This document shows positions 1-7,995 of a stretch of 64,000 nt of DNA, piece by piece. Source of the DNA: an uncultured Bacteroidia bacterium (GTDB lineage: Bacteria > Bacteroidota > Bacteroidia > Bacteroidales > F082); NCBI GenBank assembly GCA_902769875.1, contig CACXQV010000020.1:45090-109089 (forward strand), written 5' to 3'. The notes beneath the pieces were generated by a model. That model made no database searches and was not told the origin of the DNA. It was given only the letters and a program-made list of their open reading frames with translations. Positions within the stretch are counted from its first letter, which is position 1. Every line of letters starts with the position of its first letter. The position numbers and the translations under genes are program-made.

Positions 1-301
1 TCACCCAAAACTCACGGTTCGTCTGCGGAATCTTGCAGCAAGAACTATTAACTCCTAACTCCACACTCTCAACTCCTAACTCCACGAAGTGTCCATGCCA
101 AAAACACCCATTAACGAAAATCGCTGTTCGATACTTGCGCATCACAATATCCGGCTTGCCCGGCACCGATTTCACGTTGAGGCGATAGCGGTAGCCGTGC
201 CGCCATAGCCATTGCCGCACCAAGAGTTCGGGCTTGGTGCCTTTGCCGTGGATGCGTGACATCACATAGTGGCGTTGCTGTGGAGTGAGGCGATCGGTCA
301 T
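1..301 (-). CDS. vsr: Very short patch repair (Vsr) endonuclease, 3' end outside the window
   Basis: Vsr enzymes nick DNA at T:G mismatches left by deamination of 5-methylcytosine and usually accompany a cytosine methyltransferase. The protein starts MTDRLTPQQRHYVMSRI and carries the family motifs KPELLVRQWLWRHGYRYRLN, GKPDIV, FVNGCFWHGH and PQTNREFW; translation runs off the left edge. Between the WHGH zinc and catalytic segment and the following cysteine there is an in-frame 42-bp insertion (44-85) of two 21-bp repeats, adding 14 residues (VELGVES VELGVNS). Without it the spacing HGH-FSCCKI-P matches the family. In E. coli Vsr a zinc site uses residues on both sides of this point, so the insertion may impair the enzyme. 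No cytosine methyltransferase is visible beside it in this window. Confidence 0.9.
   Translation of the reverse strand, partial: MTDRLTPQQRHYVMSRIHGKGTKPELLVRQWLWRHGYRYRLNVKSVPGKPDIVMRKYRTAIFVNGCFWHGHFVELGVESVELGVNSSCCKIPQTNREFWV
44..85. repeat. Two 21-bp direct repeats inserted in vsr
   Basis: Copies at 44-64 and 65-85 differ at two positions and share the core AACTCCTAACTCCAC. They sit inside the vsr reading frame and keep it open because 42 is a multiple of three. The neighbouring codons fit the family once the block is removed, so this looks like a clean insertion of low-complexity repeat DNA. Confidence 0.85.
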
Positions 302-305
302 AACG

Positions 306-971
306 TTACCAAATAAACGGCAAAACCTTGTATTTCACGCGCTGTTTATACTCTTTATAGCCTTCCAAACCTTGTTCCAAAACGGCTTCTTCGTTGCGGA
401 TGCGTTTGGCAATCAATGGGATATAAAGCAGCATAATGGCAAAGGAAATGGGCGAGGCCAACACCAACGGCATCATCAGGAAGAGGATGGTCGTGGCCAT
501 ATACATCGGGTGGCGAACAATGCCATAAAGGCCCGTATCGACCACTTTTTGATGCTCTTGCACCTCGATGGTACGCGAGAGGTAGGTGTTTTCGCGCAAG
601 ACCTCGGCATACAAAGCATAACAAACAAGGAAAACACCCGCAGCCACCCAAACCACCCAATTGGGCAGCACAAACCACTGAAAACGCCAGTTGAGGCCAG
701 CGACGACAAAAGTAGCGATGAACAACACGCCGCTCAATGCCACGACGGTCTTTTGTTCTTTTTCTTGCTCCTTGGCGTTCAGCCGTTTGCGGAGCAGTTC
801 AGGGTTCTTCGCCATCATCACGAGTCCCGCGACGAACATCGGCACAAAAAGGATGCCCATCAGCAGCCAGCCCTGCCAATAGTGGAACGAGCCTGCGGGT
901 AGGAAGATGAGCAGGCCAAGAATGATGACTCCCAAGAGGAATTTGGCTATGGATTGGAGGAGGAGGTTCAT
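306..971 (-). CDS. Isoprenylcysteine carboxyl methyltransferase-like membrane protein
   Basis: A 221-residue integral membrane protein of the ICMT/PEMT-like methyltransferase family. It has several hydrophobic segments and the signature YGIVRHPMYMA followed by a hydrophobic stretch and a C-terminal RNEEAVLEQGLEGYKEYKQRV helix; the histidine-proline and acidic residues form the SAM site in relatives. The physiological substrate is unknown in bacteria. I chose the ATG at 971 (MNLLLQSIAKF) because upstream codons belong to the preceding small gene, whose stop lies 5 nt earlier. The two genes are therefore likely co-transcribed. The gene ends 4 bp before the vsr start, so vsr may be in the same transcript. 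Confidence 0.75.
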   Translation of the reverse strand: MNLLLQSIAKFLLGVIILGLLIFLPAGSFHYWQGWLLMGILFVPMFVAGLVMMAKNPELLRKRLNAKEQEKEQKTVVALSGVLFIATFVVAGLNWRFQWFVLPNWVVWVAAGVFLVCYALYAEVLRENTYLSRTIEVQEHQKVVDTGLYGIVRHPMYMATTILFLMMPLVLASPISFAIMLLYIPLIAKRIRNEEAVLEQGLEGYKEYKQRVKYKVLPFIW

Positions 972-976
972 GGGGC

Positions 977-1132
977 TTATTTGTTCTTGTTCAAGATAAT
1001 CAGTGCGGCAATCACGCCCGGCACCCAGCCGCAAAGCGTGAGCAGAAACACGATGAGCATCGAGCCGCAGCCGCGGTCGTACACCGCCAAGGGCGGGAAA
1101 AGGATGGAAAGGAGGACTCGGAGGAAGGACAT
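977..1132 (-). CDS. YqaE/Pmp3 family small membrane protein
   Basis: A 51-residue peptide beginning MSFLRVLLSILFPPLAVYDR and continuing with GCGSMLIVFLLTLCGWVPGV. It shows the two transmembrane helices, the FPPLAV segment and the GW-PG turn of the YqaE/Pmp3 (UPF0057) family, which stabilises membrane potential under stress in yeast; its bacterial role is unclear. It ends with a lysine-rich tail (LNKNK). The stop is 5 nt before the start of the ICMT-like gene, and its start is 6 nt after the stop of the DUF2357 gene, so read-through from the defence operon is possible. Confidence 0.8.
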   Translation of the reverse strand: MSFLRVLLSILFPPLAVYDRGCGSMLIVFLLTLCGWVPGVIAALIILNKNK

Positions 1133-1138
1133 AATGGT

Positions 1139-3472
1139 TTATTTTTGATTATGAATTACATATTTCATTAGAGTTGCCATAGAAACGCCTTCTGGCTCGG
1201 CACTCAAATGGCCTTTTTTTATAATGCTGTCATCGGCCATCTGGGCAAGATTCCATTTTACGCCTTGAAACGCTTCTTCTGGTTCTGTGGCCGCAATATC
1301 AAATACCACATAATAAGGCAACGAAGGGGTATAGAGTTCAGCATAATGCAGTTTCATTAGAGTTTCTTTTGACATCACCCTTGGCCCTTTGTTTCCTAAC
1401 CTAAGCAAAAGTTGTTTTTCGCCTTTGTGCAGTAAAAGGTATTTTGCAGAAGAAATCTCTTGTTTCAGGCGCACAGAACCATTTCCAGTGTCGGTTCTCG
1501 TATTGTATAGTTGATTGCCAAGTATCCATTTCAGATGGCTCTCGTCGCGGAAAGAGCCTAACAACACAAAGGTTTCTTCTGGTATCAAATTGCGGTCGAT
1601 TCCATACGGCTCGGGCATGGATTCGCAAAGCACCGATGGTTCGCTGTTATATATTTCGTATGTGTGATACGATATGCGCTCGCGTTGGGAAGCCCTGTTC
1701 AGCATGTGTGCCAAAATATCACGCAAGAAGTGTTCGATTTCTTTCGAGTCTTTTTCTATGCTGTTTGGCGACAGACAAAATGCACCCAATCCAGGTAGCA
1801 CCTCATGAAAGCCTATAAGTTTCTTGTTTTCCGAGCCAGGATAAAGAATGTAGGCTCCGCTTGTCCGGCGGATGGCGTCTTTGTAAGCGTGCATTTTCAG
1901 CAAATCCACCCGTTTGTAGATGCCTTTTTCTTCTTCCCGCTTTTCTTGGTTCATCAGCATGTCTTCTTCCGAAAGGTCTGCGTCCTCGTCTTCAAAGGTA
2001 TGTGTTTCGTCTGGCTCTTTTTCGTTGAGTAGGATTCGATTCAGTTTGTATTTTGCATCGAAGTGGATGTGAACGATGATGTCTTGCTCTTCCGCTTTTT
2101 CTTCTGCATCTTTTCCAGTGATATCTCCGGGCCAAATCGATAAGGTGTAGTCGGGACGCATGGCGGTGGTCCAAGAGCCGCTTTTGTCCAATTGGTCGGA
2201 TGTGCTGAAAGTTCGGTTGTAATACAAGCGCACATTCAAAGTTCGGGAGGCTTCGTGGAACTGACCGCCAATCATTTTCATGTGGCCTTGCTTGAGTTCC
2301 AGATTGATGCGGTCTTGGTCGGTTTTGACCAATTTCTTTTCGTCTTCTTCCGTCAGTTCCAAATGGAAGGTCTGTTTGACGATGTCAAGCAACTTGAAGA
2401 ACACCCAATACTCGTAAAGTGCCGCCACATTCCGTTTGCCGGCTTGATATACATTGTCGCCACCTTTCCAAGTGATTTGTGCCGCTAATTTCGACATCAT
2501 CCAGGCTTGCAGCACTTCTCGATAACCTTCTTTGCGTTGCAAGGCGGGACTGTTCAAGGTCATGGTCTGCAAGTTGGAAACATCAAGGAAGAAACTGCGG
2601 CTCAGCCATCCCGTCAGTTTGTTGGCCGTCAGTTCGGCCTCGGTTTTCAGCCTTGGACTGGCATTTTTGCATTGCTGGATAGTGCTGCAAAATGAAGAAA
2701 ACGACTGTAACACAAACTTCACGAAACGGTTTTCCGCCACATCGACGGTGTCTTTCTTGTAGGAAACCGACAATCTTCGCGGAACGCTGTCGATATGGTC
2801 GCCGATGGTTGTTCCTTCTCCCAATGGCAGCCGATTCTTACTGGAGGCAATCTGTCTTATTTCTTGTCGTCCAAGTTTCTTTACGGAACAAATGTCTTTC
2901 TCTATGGTCGTTCCCGTCCATTTGTGGATGGGGTTGTAAAGAATCTTGTTCAAGGCTTCTTCAAACTCTTCGCTGTCCACCAACGATTTCATAAATGCAA
3001 ATTGCTGGTAAAGCGTGTTGCTGTTCTCGTTAGGATCAACTTCAAACCGTTGCGTTACAGGAGCTCCCTGCATCATTACCAAATCGGTGAAATGGCTTGT
3101 GATGTCGTGGAGCATCGTTTTGTAATCTGTCCGGTAATCCATTTTGACGGAACGCACCTCAAAACTAACCTCGGCTTCGAAGCCTGCATCGTTGGTGACA
3201 GTCAAAGTTAGGCAACCGACATAGATGCCCGTTTTAATCCAACCCCGTGAAGGTGAACTTTTTGAAGGGCGAACCAATTCGTGTTCCTTGAAACGAAACC
3301 TGTTATCACTAAATTCATACTCATATTCCTCGCCCTCCACCAGTTGCCATCTCGATTCACCCAAGTCTGCAGCTTGCTCATCCTCGAATACCTTTGCATT
3401 TTGGGACAGAGGATACACCCGCAGCATTGCTTCGTGCACTACATCAATCGGTATTTCGAGAGGCTTTGTCAT
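1139..3472 (-). CDS. DUF2357 protein with PD-(D/E)XK nuclease domain (McrC-like partner)
   Basis: 777 residues. The N-terminal part has the DUF2357 pattern, including VAENRFVKFVLQ (about 245-256) and YEYWVFFKLL (about 353-362). The C-terminal half carries a PD-(D/E)XK nuclease core: RPD with Asp441, then HFDAKYK with Asp472 and Lys474, followed by the helical KMHAYKDAIR stretch. In known systems, DUF2357 nucleases pair with McrB-like AAA+ motors and act like McrC as the DNA-cutting subunit. A McrB-like gene lies upstream in the same operon, separated from it by an AlbA_2 gene. It is the last gene of the eight-gene cluster. The 157-bp gap before it holds one copy of a 23-nt repeat. Nuclease assignment is firm by motif; the target is unknown. 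Confidence 0.8.
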   Translation of the reverse strand: MTKPLEIPIDVVHEAMLRVYPLSQNAKVFEDEQAADLGESRWQLVEGEEYEYEFSDNRFRFKEHELVRPSKSSPSRGWIKTGIYVGCLTLTVTNDAGFEAEVSFEVRSVKMDYRTDYKTMLHDITSHFTDLVMMQGAPVTQRFEVDPNENSNTLYQQFAFMKSLVDSEEFEEALNKILYNPIHKWTGTTIEKDICSVKKLGRQEIRQIASSKNRLPLGEGTTIGDHIDSVPRRLSVSYKKDTVDVAENRFVKFVLQSFSSFCSTIQQCKNASPRLKTEAELTANKLTGWLSRSFFLDVSNLQTMTLNSPALQRKEGYREVLQAWMMSKLAAQITWKGGDNVYQAGKRNVAALYEYWVFFKLLDIVKQTFHLELTEEDEKKLVKTDQDRINLELKQGHMKMIGGQFHEASRTLNVRLYYNRTFSTSDQLDKSGSWTTAMRPDYTLSIWPGDITGKDAEEKAEEQDIIVHIHFDAKYKLNRILLNEKEPDETHTFEDEDADLSEEDMLMNQEKREEEKGIYKRVDLLKMHAYKDAIRRTSGAYILYPGSENKKLIGFHEVLPGLGAFCLSPNSIEKDSKEIEHFLRDILAHMLNRASQRERISYHTYEIYNSEPSVLCESMPEPYGIDRNLIPEETFVLLGSFRDESHLKWILGNQLYNTRTDTGNGSVRLKQEISSAKYLLLHKGEKQLLLRLGNKGPRVMSKETLMKLHYAELYTPSLPYYVVFDIAATEPEEAFQGVKWNLAQMADDSIIKKGHLSAEPEGVSMATLMKYVIHNQK

Positions 3473-3520
3473 ATTAAGACATTTTTTGTACTGTTGGTTG
3501 TTCTGTTACTATTCCTTCTC

Positions 3521-3632
3521 CTTGGCAAATTACCAGCAAATTAGATCGTAAATTACATAGTATTGGTTATCAGTGTTTTATTATACAAATAGCAAGTTCT
3601 TTTATTCATCTTGGCAAATTACCAGCAAATTA
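3521..3632. repeat. Pair of perfect 23-nt direct repeats
   Basis: Identical 23-nt sequences lie at 3521-3543 and 3610-3632, 89 bp apart start to start, beginning CTTGGCAAATTACC. The second copy contains the stop codon of the AlbA_2 gene; the first lies in the gap before the DUF2357 gene. Each copy contains an inner repeat of GCAAATTA. The arrangement fits a short duplication at a junction, or a binding site. Confidence 0.8.
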
Positions 3633-5087
3633 AACAGAGGCCCAAATCGGGACATAGCGCATATATCTTTTGGCTGTGTTTGGATCAAGAGCTTTTATCT
3701 TGTTTTTATCCACAGCATCTTTTATTAATCTCGAGATACTTCCAGCTGATGAATCTTTAAGTCCAAACCTGTCCCGTAAAGAAGTGTTTGTTAAAGCATC
3801 CCCTTGAATATACATTAGGCAAGAATGAAGATAGCACGACCACAGCTTATCATCGGCGGGGATATTCTTGAACTCCATTTCAGAGAACAATGTAACCTTT
3901 GTCGATTCCTCAAAAATCTCAATTCTCGGTGCGGGAAGAAATTGCGATTCGCAAGCAAGGACCATTCTGTCCCATCCGCGCCCCAACTCCTCACACATCT
4001 TCATTCTGCGCATTAAGGATGCCAATTTCTCGTTTCTTGATTTTGGGGGATTATCAATAATTCTCATTATGTCCACCAACGGAGTGCCAGGATTGGTTAC
4101 TTCGATTCGGTTGTCAAAAACTTCCACAACCGGACCGGCTCCTGTTATATATAAGTCTTGATGGATTAAACTATTGGCTATAGCCTCTCTCACAGATGGT
4201 AAGGGATATATGCTTTTTGTGGTCAGTGCCACTGTAGCAATGTCTTCGTTGCTTGGCAAAAGTGCATTGACATATCTTACAATATTCTCAAAGCATATAG
4301 CATATCCCGTTTTGAAAGTTTCTTCTTTTTGGATAAACAATCTGTTTTTGCCTTGGTATTGAACCACTCGCATGGCTTTTCGCCCTAATCTTGGAAAGTT
4401 GTTCAAATCTTTAGCAAACAAGATTGCCCCTAAATTCGTAATCCCATATAGACCATTGTCAAGTTTGATAGCAACTCCGTCTTCCATAAGGTAGTGCATC
4501 ACCTCATTTTCTTCTGTAGGTTGAGGGAGTTTTAACATAGAGAAGTATGCCCCACAATCAATCATTTGTAGTACTTCCGCATACCTTAAATCTTTAATAG
4601 GACACACGTCTTCAAATCGACTGTTGCGAAGTTTATCCCAAAGTTGAGCCATTAGTTCGGGATAATCATTCAATTTCTTGGTGTAGCTTCCACTGCGGAT
4701 ATATTCATTTTTTTCAAAGGCAACGGGAATGTGCAATGCTTTGTGGATTCTGATGATTTCGATATGATTGCCGTCTATCTCCGTTGCCAAGAATTCAAAA
4801 TTGGCATTTCTTGACAATTGGTGTCTCAGCCAGTTTTCCAGCTCTTCTTGTCCCTTCTTCTGTAACGCAAGCCGAACAGACGTACCTATAATATCGTGTG
4901 TAGTATCGTCAACCCCAAAAATCATATAGGCAAAGTCTCTGTCTTTCAAAGTTGCCGTATTTGCAAGAGCACAGATATCCTCCCCAATCATTTTTGGGTC
5001 GTCATTATTATGCTTAAACTCCACCCAGCCAGTTTCTTTGGGCAATTTGCAGAGTTCCTTTACAAGTATGTCATAGTTTCCTTCCAT
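3630..5087 (-). CDS. AlbA_2 (Schlafen-type) ATP-binding protein with winged-helix end
   Basis: 485 residues. The N-terminus has the AlbA_2/Schlafen signature GWVEFKHN (Glu23, Lys25), then DICALANT and the glycine-rich MIFGVDD strand. A central RecG-like HATPase_c_4 region reads REAIANSLIHQDLY and FDNRIEVTNPGTPL, followed by ELGRGWDRM. The last 90 residues look like a winged helix (NTSLRDRFGLKDSSAGSISRLI). Such proteins are usually annotated as transcriptional regulators or RecG-like helicase-related proteins; some Schlafen relatives cut RNA. Here it lies between the McrB-like motor and the DUF2357 nuclease, 33 bp after the former, so it may be an added regulator or effector of the same defence operon. 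Confidence 0.8.
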   Translation of the reverse strand: MEGNYDILVKELCKLPKETGWVEFKHNNDDPKMIGEDICALANTATLKDRDFAYMIFGVDDTTHDIIGTSVRLALQKKGQEELENWLRHQLSRNANFEFLATEIDGNHIEIIRIHKALHIPVAFEKNEYIRSGSYTKKLNDYPELMAQLWDKLRNSRFEDVCPIKDLRYAEVLQMIDCGAYFSMLKLPQPTEENEVMHYLMEDGVAIKLDNGLYGITNLGAILFAKDLNNFPRLGRKAMRVVQYQGKNRLFIQKEETFKTGYAICFENIVRYVNALLPSNEDIATVALTTKSIYPLPSVREAIANSLIHQDLYITGAGPVVEVFDNRIEVTNPGTPLVDIMRIIDNPPKSRNEKLASLMRRMKMCEELGRGWDRMVLACESQFLPAPRIEIFEESTKVTLFSEMEFKNIPADDKLWSCYLHSCLMYIQGDALTNTSLRDRFGLKDSSAGSISRLIKDAVDKNKIKALDPNTAKRYMRYVPIWASV

Positions 5088-5120
5088 AAGTTCTTAGTTG
5101 TACGTATCTCAACTATTTCT

Positions 5121-6734
5121 TTACGCCTCCGCAAAACTAGTAAATCCATTGTCCACAACGGCATTGTACATCCTTTGAATCTTCTCCGCAGATTCGGGAT
5201 ATTTGAAATCATCCTTGTTGAACTCGGCTTCTATCTCTTTGGCAACGCCATCGTTGAGACAGAGTTTCCACATTGAAGTAAGCACTGGCACAAGTTTCTT
5301 GCGGGAGCCGTGCAGTTTGGGCAGCAGCTTTTGCAGGATGGCGGTGTCTATGGCTGAATCAGCAGACAAATCTCCTTCGGCGAAATGCAAGTAACGGCTG
5401 ATTTCGTTCACGGTGCGATAGCCAAATTCGGCGTTGACCTCTTTCAACTCCTTGAAGAACGAAAGCAAAACATCCTTGTTCTTCTCGTCTTTTTCAACTT
5501 GACTATTGGCTTTGTTTACAAAATCGACAGCCATGTCTGCGCATGCTGAATAGGCTTGTTCAAGATTGATGTTTACTTTTTTACCCAAATAGTCCTCCAT
5601 TTCATTAGGGGCAATCTTGAACTCAATCACATTGGCGCGGTCGAGCACCTTGGGGCTGAACATATAGGTGGTTTCGTCCACATTGATGGTACCGACGATG
5701 AAGACATTCTTGGGCAATTCAATTTCTTTGGGAACGTTTCCTTCTTCATTGTCCCAAAGTTTGATAGGTTCGCCCGATTCCATAGCACTGAGAAAATCTG
5801 CAAAGTAGCGTTCCACCACGCTGAGGTTCATTTCGTCGAGAATCAGGAAATAGGGTTTGCTCTGGTCCTCGTTGGCTCGCATCAAAAGTTGAAGCACTCC
5901 GCTTTCGGGCAGTACATACTCCCCGCTTTTTAAGGCATTGGGATAGCCCAACAATGGTTCACGGTTGGTCCAATCCGCCCCGATGGAAACCGTGCAGACC
6001 TGCTCCTCGATGTTCTCGCTCAAACATTTGGCAAAAGCCAACGCCAGTTGCGTCTTTCCCGAACCCGCCAGACCGCTGAGGATAACGAAAGGCTTGGCCA
6101 TCAGCGAAAAGGCGAGGCGTTTGATGAGGGTTTCGGAATAGATTAGGCCGGTGGAGAGGATAGAGGTGACAACTTGGTCGATCATAAATGAATCATTATG
6201 TAGCGAATCCTCGTTTTCTACTTTTGTTTTATTAACCATGATCAGTTGAGAGGAATACATTTTAGAATTGGCTTTTTTCACAAAATCAACAAAAAATCTT
6301 TGCTTGCTATTTTGATATATTGCCATCGCAAAATCGTTAATGCGAAGATTCTTCTTCTCTTCCGTTTCATGACCAACCCATTGATTGCTAATATAGTATT
6401 CTTTTCCATCAATCAAAAATGTTTTCTCTGTTATCCATCTTGTTAAATCTTTACCTGTTAAAGATGGGTAAATATCAACAGATAAAAACAAACGTGGTAT
6501 CCTTATGCTATCAAACACATAAATCATGTAATCTAACTTTCCTGAATTATCAGGAACTATATGTTTCATGAATGATTGGAAAACATCTTGATAATGTTTT
6601 TCTAAATACGACAATACTTTAAAAGGAAAATCGCTGTAATACTGAGATTCAACCAAAATCGTTGTTTCGTATTTGGTCTTCATTTCTTTTGCTATAGATT
6701 CCACTATAGCCATAAGGTCGTTGTTTTCAGCCAT
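5121..6734 (-). CDS. McrB-like AAA+ ATPase/GTPase
   Basis: 537 residues. The AAA+ core has Walker A GLAGSGKT (221-228), Walker B FLILDE (297-301) and the McrB-type sensor GTINVDETT (348-356) with LDRANV as the arginine-finger segment. These are features of the McrB/AAA_5 clade, in which the ring-forming NTPase drives DNA translocation and activates a McrC-type nuclease. The N-terminal 200 residues have no domain I recognise and could read DNA or modified bases. Its expected partner, a DUF2357 nuclease, lies two genes downstream. The 115-bp gap before it shows no clear TAnnTTTG promoter on this strand, which supports transcription from upstream. Confidence 0.85.
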   Translation of the reverse strand: MAENNDLMAIVESIAKEMKTKYETTILVESQYYSDFPFKVLSYLEKHYQDVFQSFMKHIVPDNSGKLDYMIYVFDSIRIPRLFLSVDIYPSLTGKDLTRWITEKTFLIDGKEYYISNQWVGHETEEKKNLRINDFAMAIYQNSKQRFFVDFVKKANSKMYSSQLIMVNKTKVENEDSLHNDSFMIDQVVTSILSTGLIYSETLIKRLAFSLMAKPFVILSGLAGSGKTQLALAFAKCLSENIEEQVCTVSIGADWTNREPLLGYPNALKSGEYVLPESGVLQLLMRANEDQSKPYFLILDEMNLSVVERYFADFLSAMESGEPIKLWDNEEGNVPKEIELPKNVFIVGTINVDETTYMFSPKVLDRANVIEFKIAPNEMEDYLGKKVNINLEQAYSACADMAVDFVNKANSQVEKDEKNKDVLLSFFKELKEVNAEFGYRTVNEISRYLHFAEGDLSADSAIDTAILQKLLPKLHGSRKKLVPVLTSMWKLCLNDGVAKEIEAEFNKDDFKYPESAEKIQRMYNAVVDNGFTSFAEA

Positions 6735-6849
6735 ATTATGAATGTTTAATCAGTCTGTTTAGTGGTTTTCGCTAAAATGTTAGTATGTTAGTGAAAGCTG
6801 CCGATGTCTGCGAGCAAATCTATGAATGTGTATTTTTTCTTTGGCATAA

Positions 6850-7995
6850 TCACTTTATTGCTTGGCTAGGGATACTCGGCAACCCTTGTCTTTGTATATA
6901 TGAAGAATACTTTTGTTGTATTCTTGTAATAAATGGAGGTAAGAGACGACCACAGCGATTGACTTTTACTTCATTCCATTTCTTGATGTCAAGTTTGCGC
7001 AAAGAAAAACGCAATATCTTTCCATCAACAAATGCCACAAAACAGTTATTGATTTTCTCTTGAAATTCTCCTTGAGAAAAAACTATTTTGTCATCCGTGT
7101 TTGAATTAATTTTAGCCTCCTCAATAACATTTCCTTTCAAAAGATACAAGTCCTTCTTTTCTCTAATTATATCACAATCAGGACGAATGTTGATATAATA
7201 ATTATTGTCTATCAAATAAATGTCTCCTGCAAATGGGTAATCAGGCAACTTGTTATTTGGGATAAAACGCTCACATTCTAAAATTTTGCGTACTTCCTCT
7301 TTTGTGATGCCTTCCTTTTCCAAACCAATTATATCGTTGTCAAATTCTGGAAAAACAATACGATAAGACAAGTTATTTTGTAAGGAATTCATCAACTCCC
7401 AATTTTTGTCTCCGCCATCATCTTGGATTGCTTTTGTCAACACTGAAGGCCAAAAGGGATTCGTTGAGCTTAATTCAGAAAGCATTATAGTTTTTGCCTC
7501 TCTTGTTGCTTTTTCCCATTCTTTCAGCACATAAATAGAAGGCGTTTCTTTAACCCACTTTTCTATCTCATCAAACAGTTTGTCAACCGTGTCAAGATTT
7601 TCTTTCTTTTTTATGAAAATGGGGCAATTTTGAGGACTAATGTTTTGTTCTGATAAAGCCACCTCTATCGTATGAGGATCCTCGTCGCTAAAAATGAACA
7701 ATGGAACAAAACAAACCTCAAATAATTTTTTTATGAACTCAATATTGTCAGTAATAGTAGCATCCGGAATTGGATGAAAACCACTTAAATTCCAATCTAA
7801 AATCAAAAAGCTAATAGAATGCAATCGTGATATTTCGTTATCGTTGGGCAAAACTTCATATTCAAGCACGGGGATATACTTGCTCTTAATAGATTGAACA
7901 ATTTTTTGAATGCCATTCGGTGTCTCATTGTCCTCATAGATGGCCTCGTCAATAACAACGCTAATGCCAGAAAAAAGTTGAACAGTATCAGTCAT
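6850..7995 (-). CDS. Receiver (REC)-domain protein with unrecognised C-terminal domain
   Basis: 381 residues. The first 130 form a CheY-like receiver: Asp16 after the first strand, the phospho-acceptor Asp67 in FLILDWNLSG, Ser103 in LFIFSDED and a lysine in IFIKKKEN (129-131). The remaining 250 residues lack a DNA-binding output domain; they contain a strand-rich section (DIYLIDNNYYINIRPDCDII) and a conserved-looking end RCGRLLPPFITRIQQKYSSY. The gene overlaps the end of the GHKL/histidine-kinase-like gene by 8 bp. That strongly suggests the two proteins form a kinase-receiver pair within the restriction-like operon, rather than a normal transcriptional two-component system. Confidence 0.75.
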   Translation of the reverse strand: MTDTVQLFSGISVVIDEAIYEDNETPNGIQKIVQSIKSKYIPVLEYEVLPNDNEISRLHSISFLILDWNLSGFHPIPDATITDNIEFIKKLFEVCFVPLFIFSDEDPHTIEVALSEQNISPQNCPIFIKKKENLDTVDKLFDEIEKWVKETPSIYVLKEWEKATREAKTIMLSELSSTNPFWPSVLTKAIQDDGGDKNWELMNSLQNNLSYRIVFPEFDNDIIGLEKEGITKEEVRKILECERFIPNNKLPDYPFAGDIYLIDNNYYINIRPDCDIIREKKDLYLLKGNVIEEAKINSNTDDKIVFSQGEFQEKINNCFVAFVDGKILRFSLRKLDIKKWNEVKVNRCGRLLPPFITRIQQKYSSYIQRQGLPSIPSQAIK

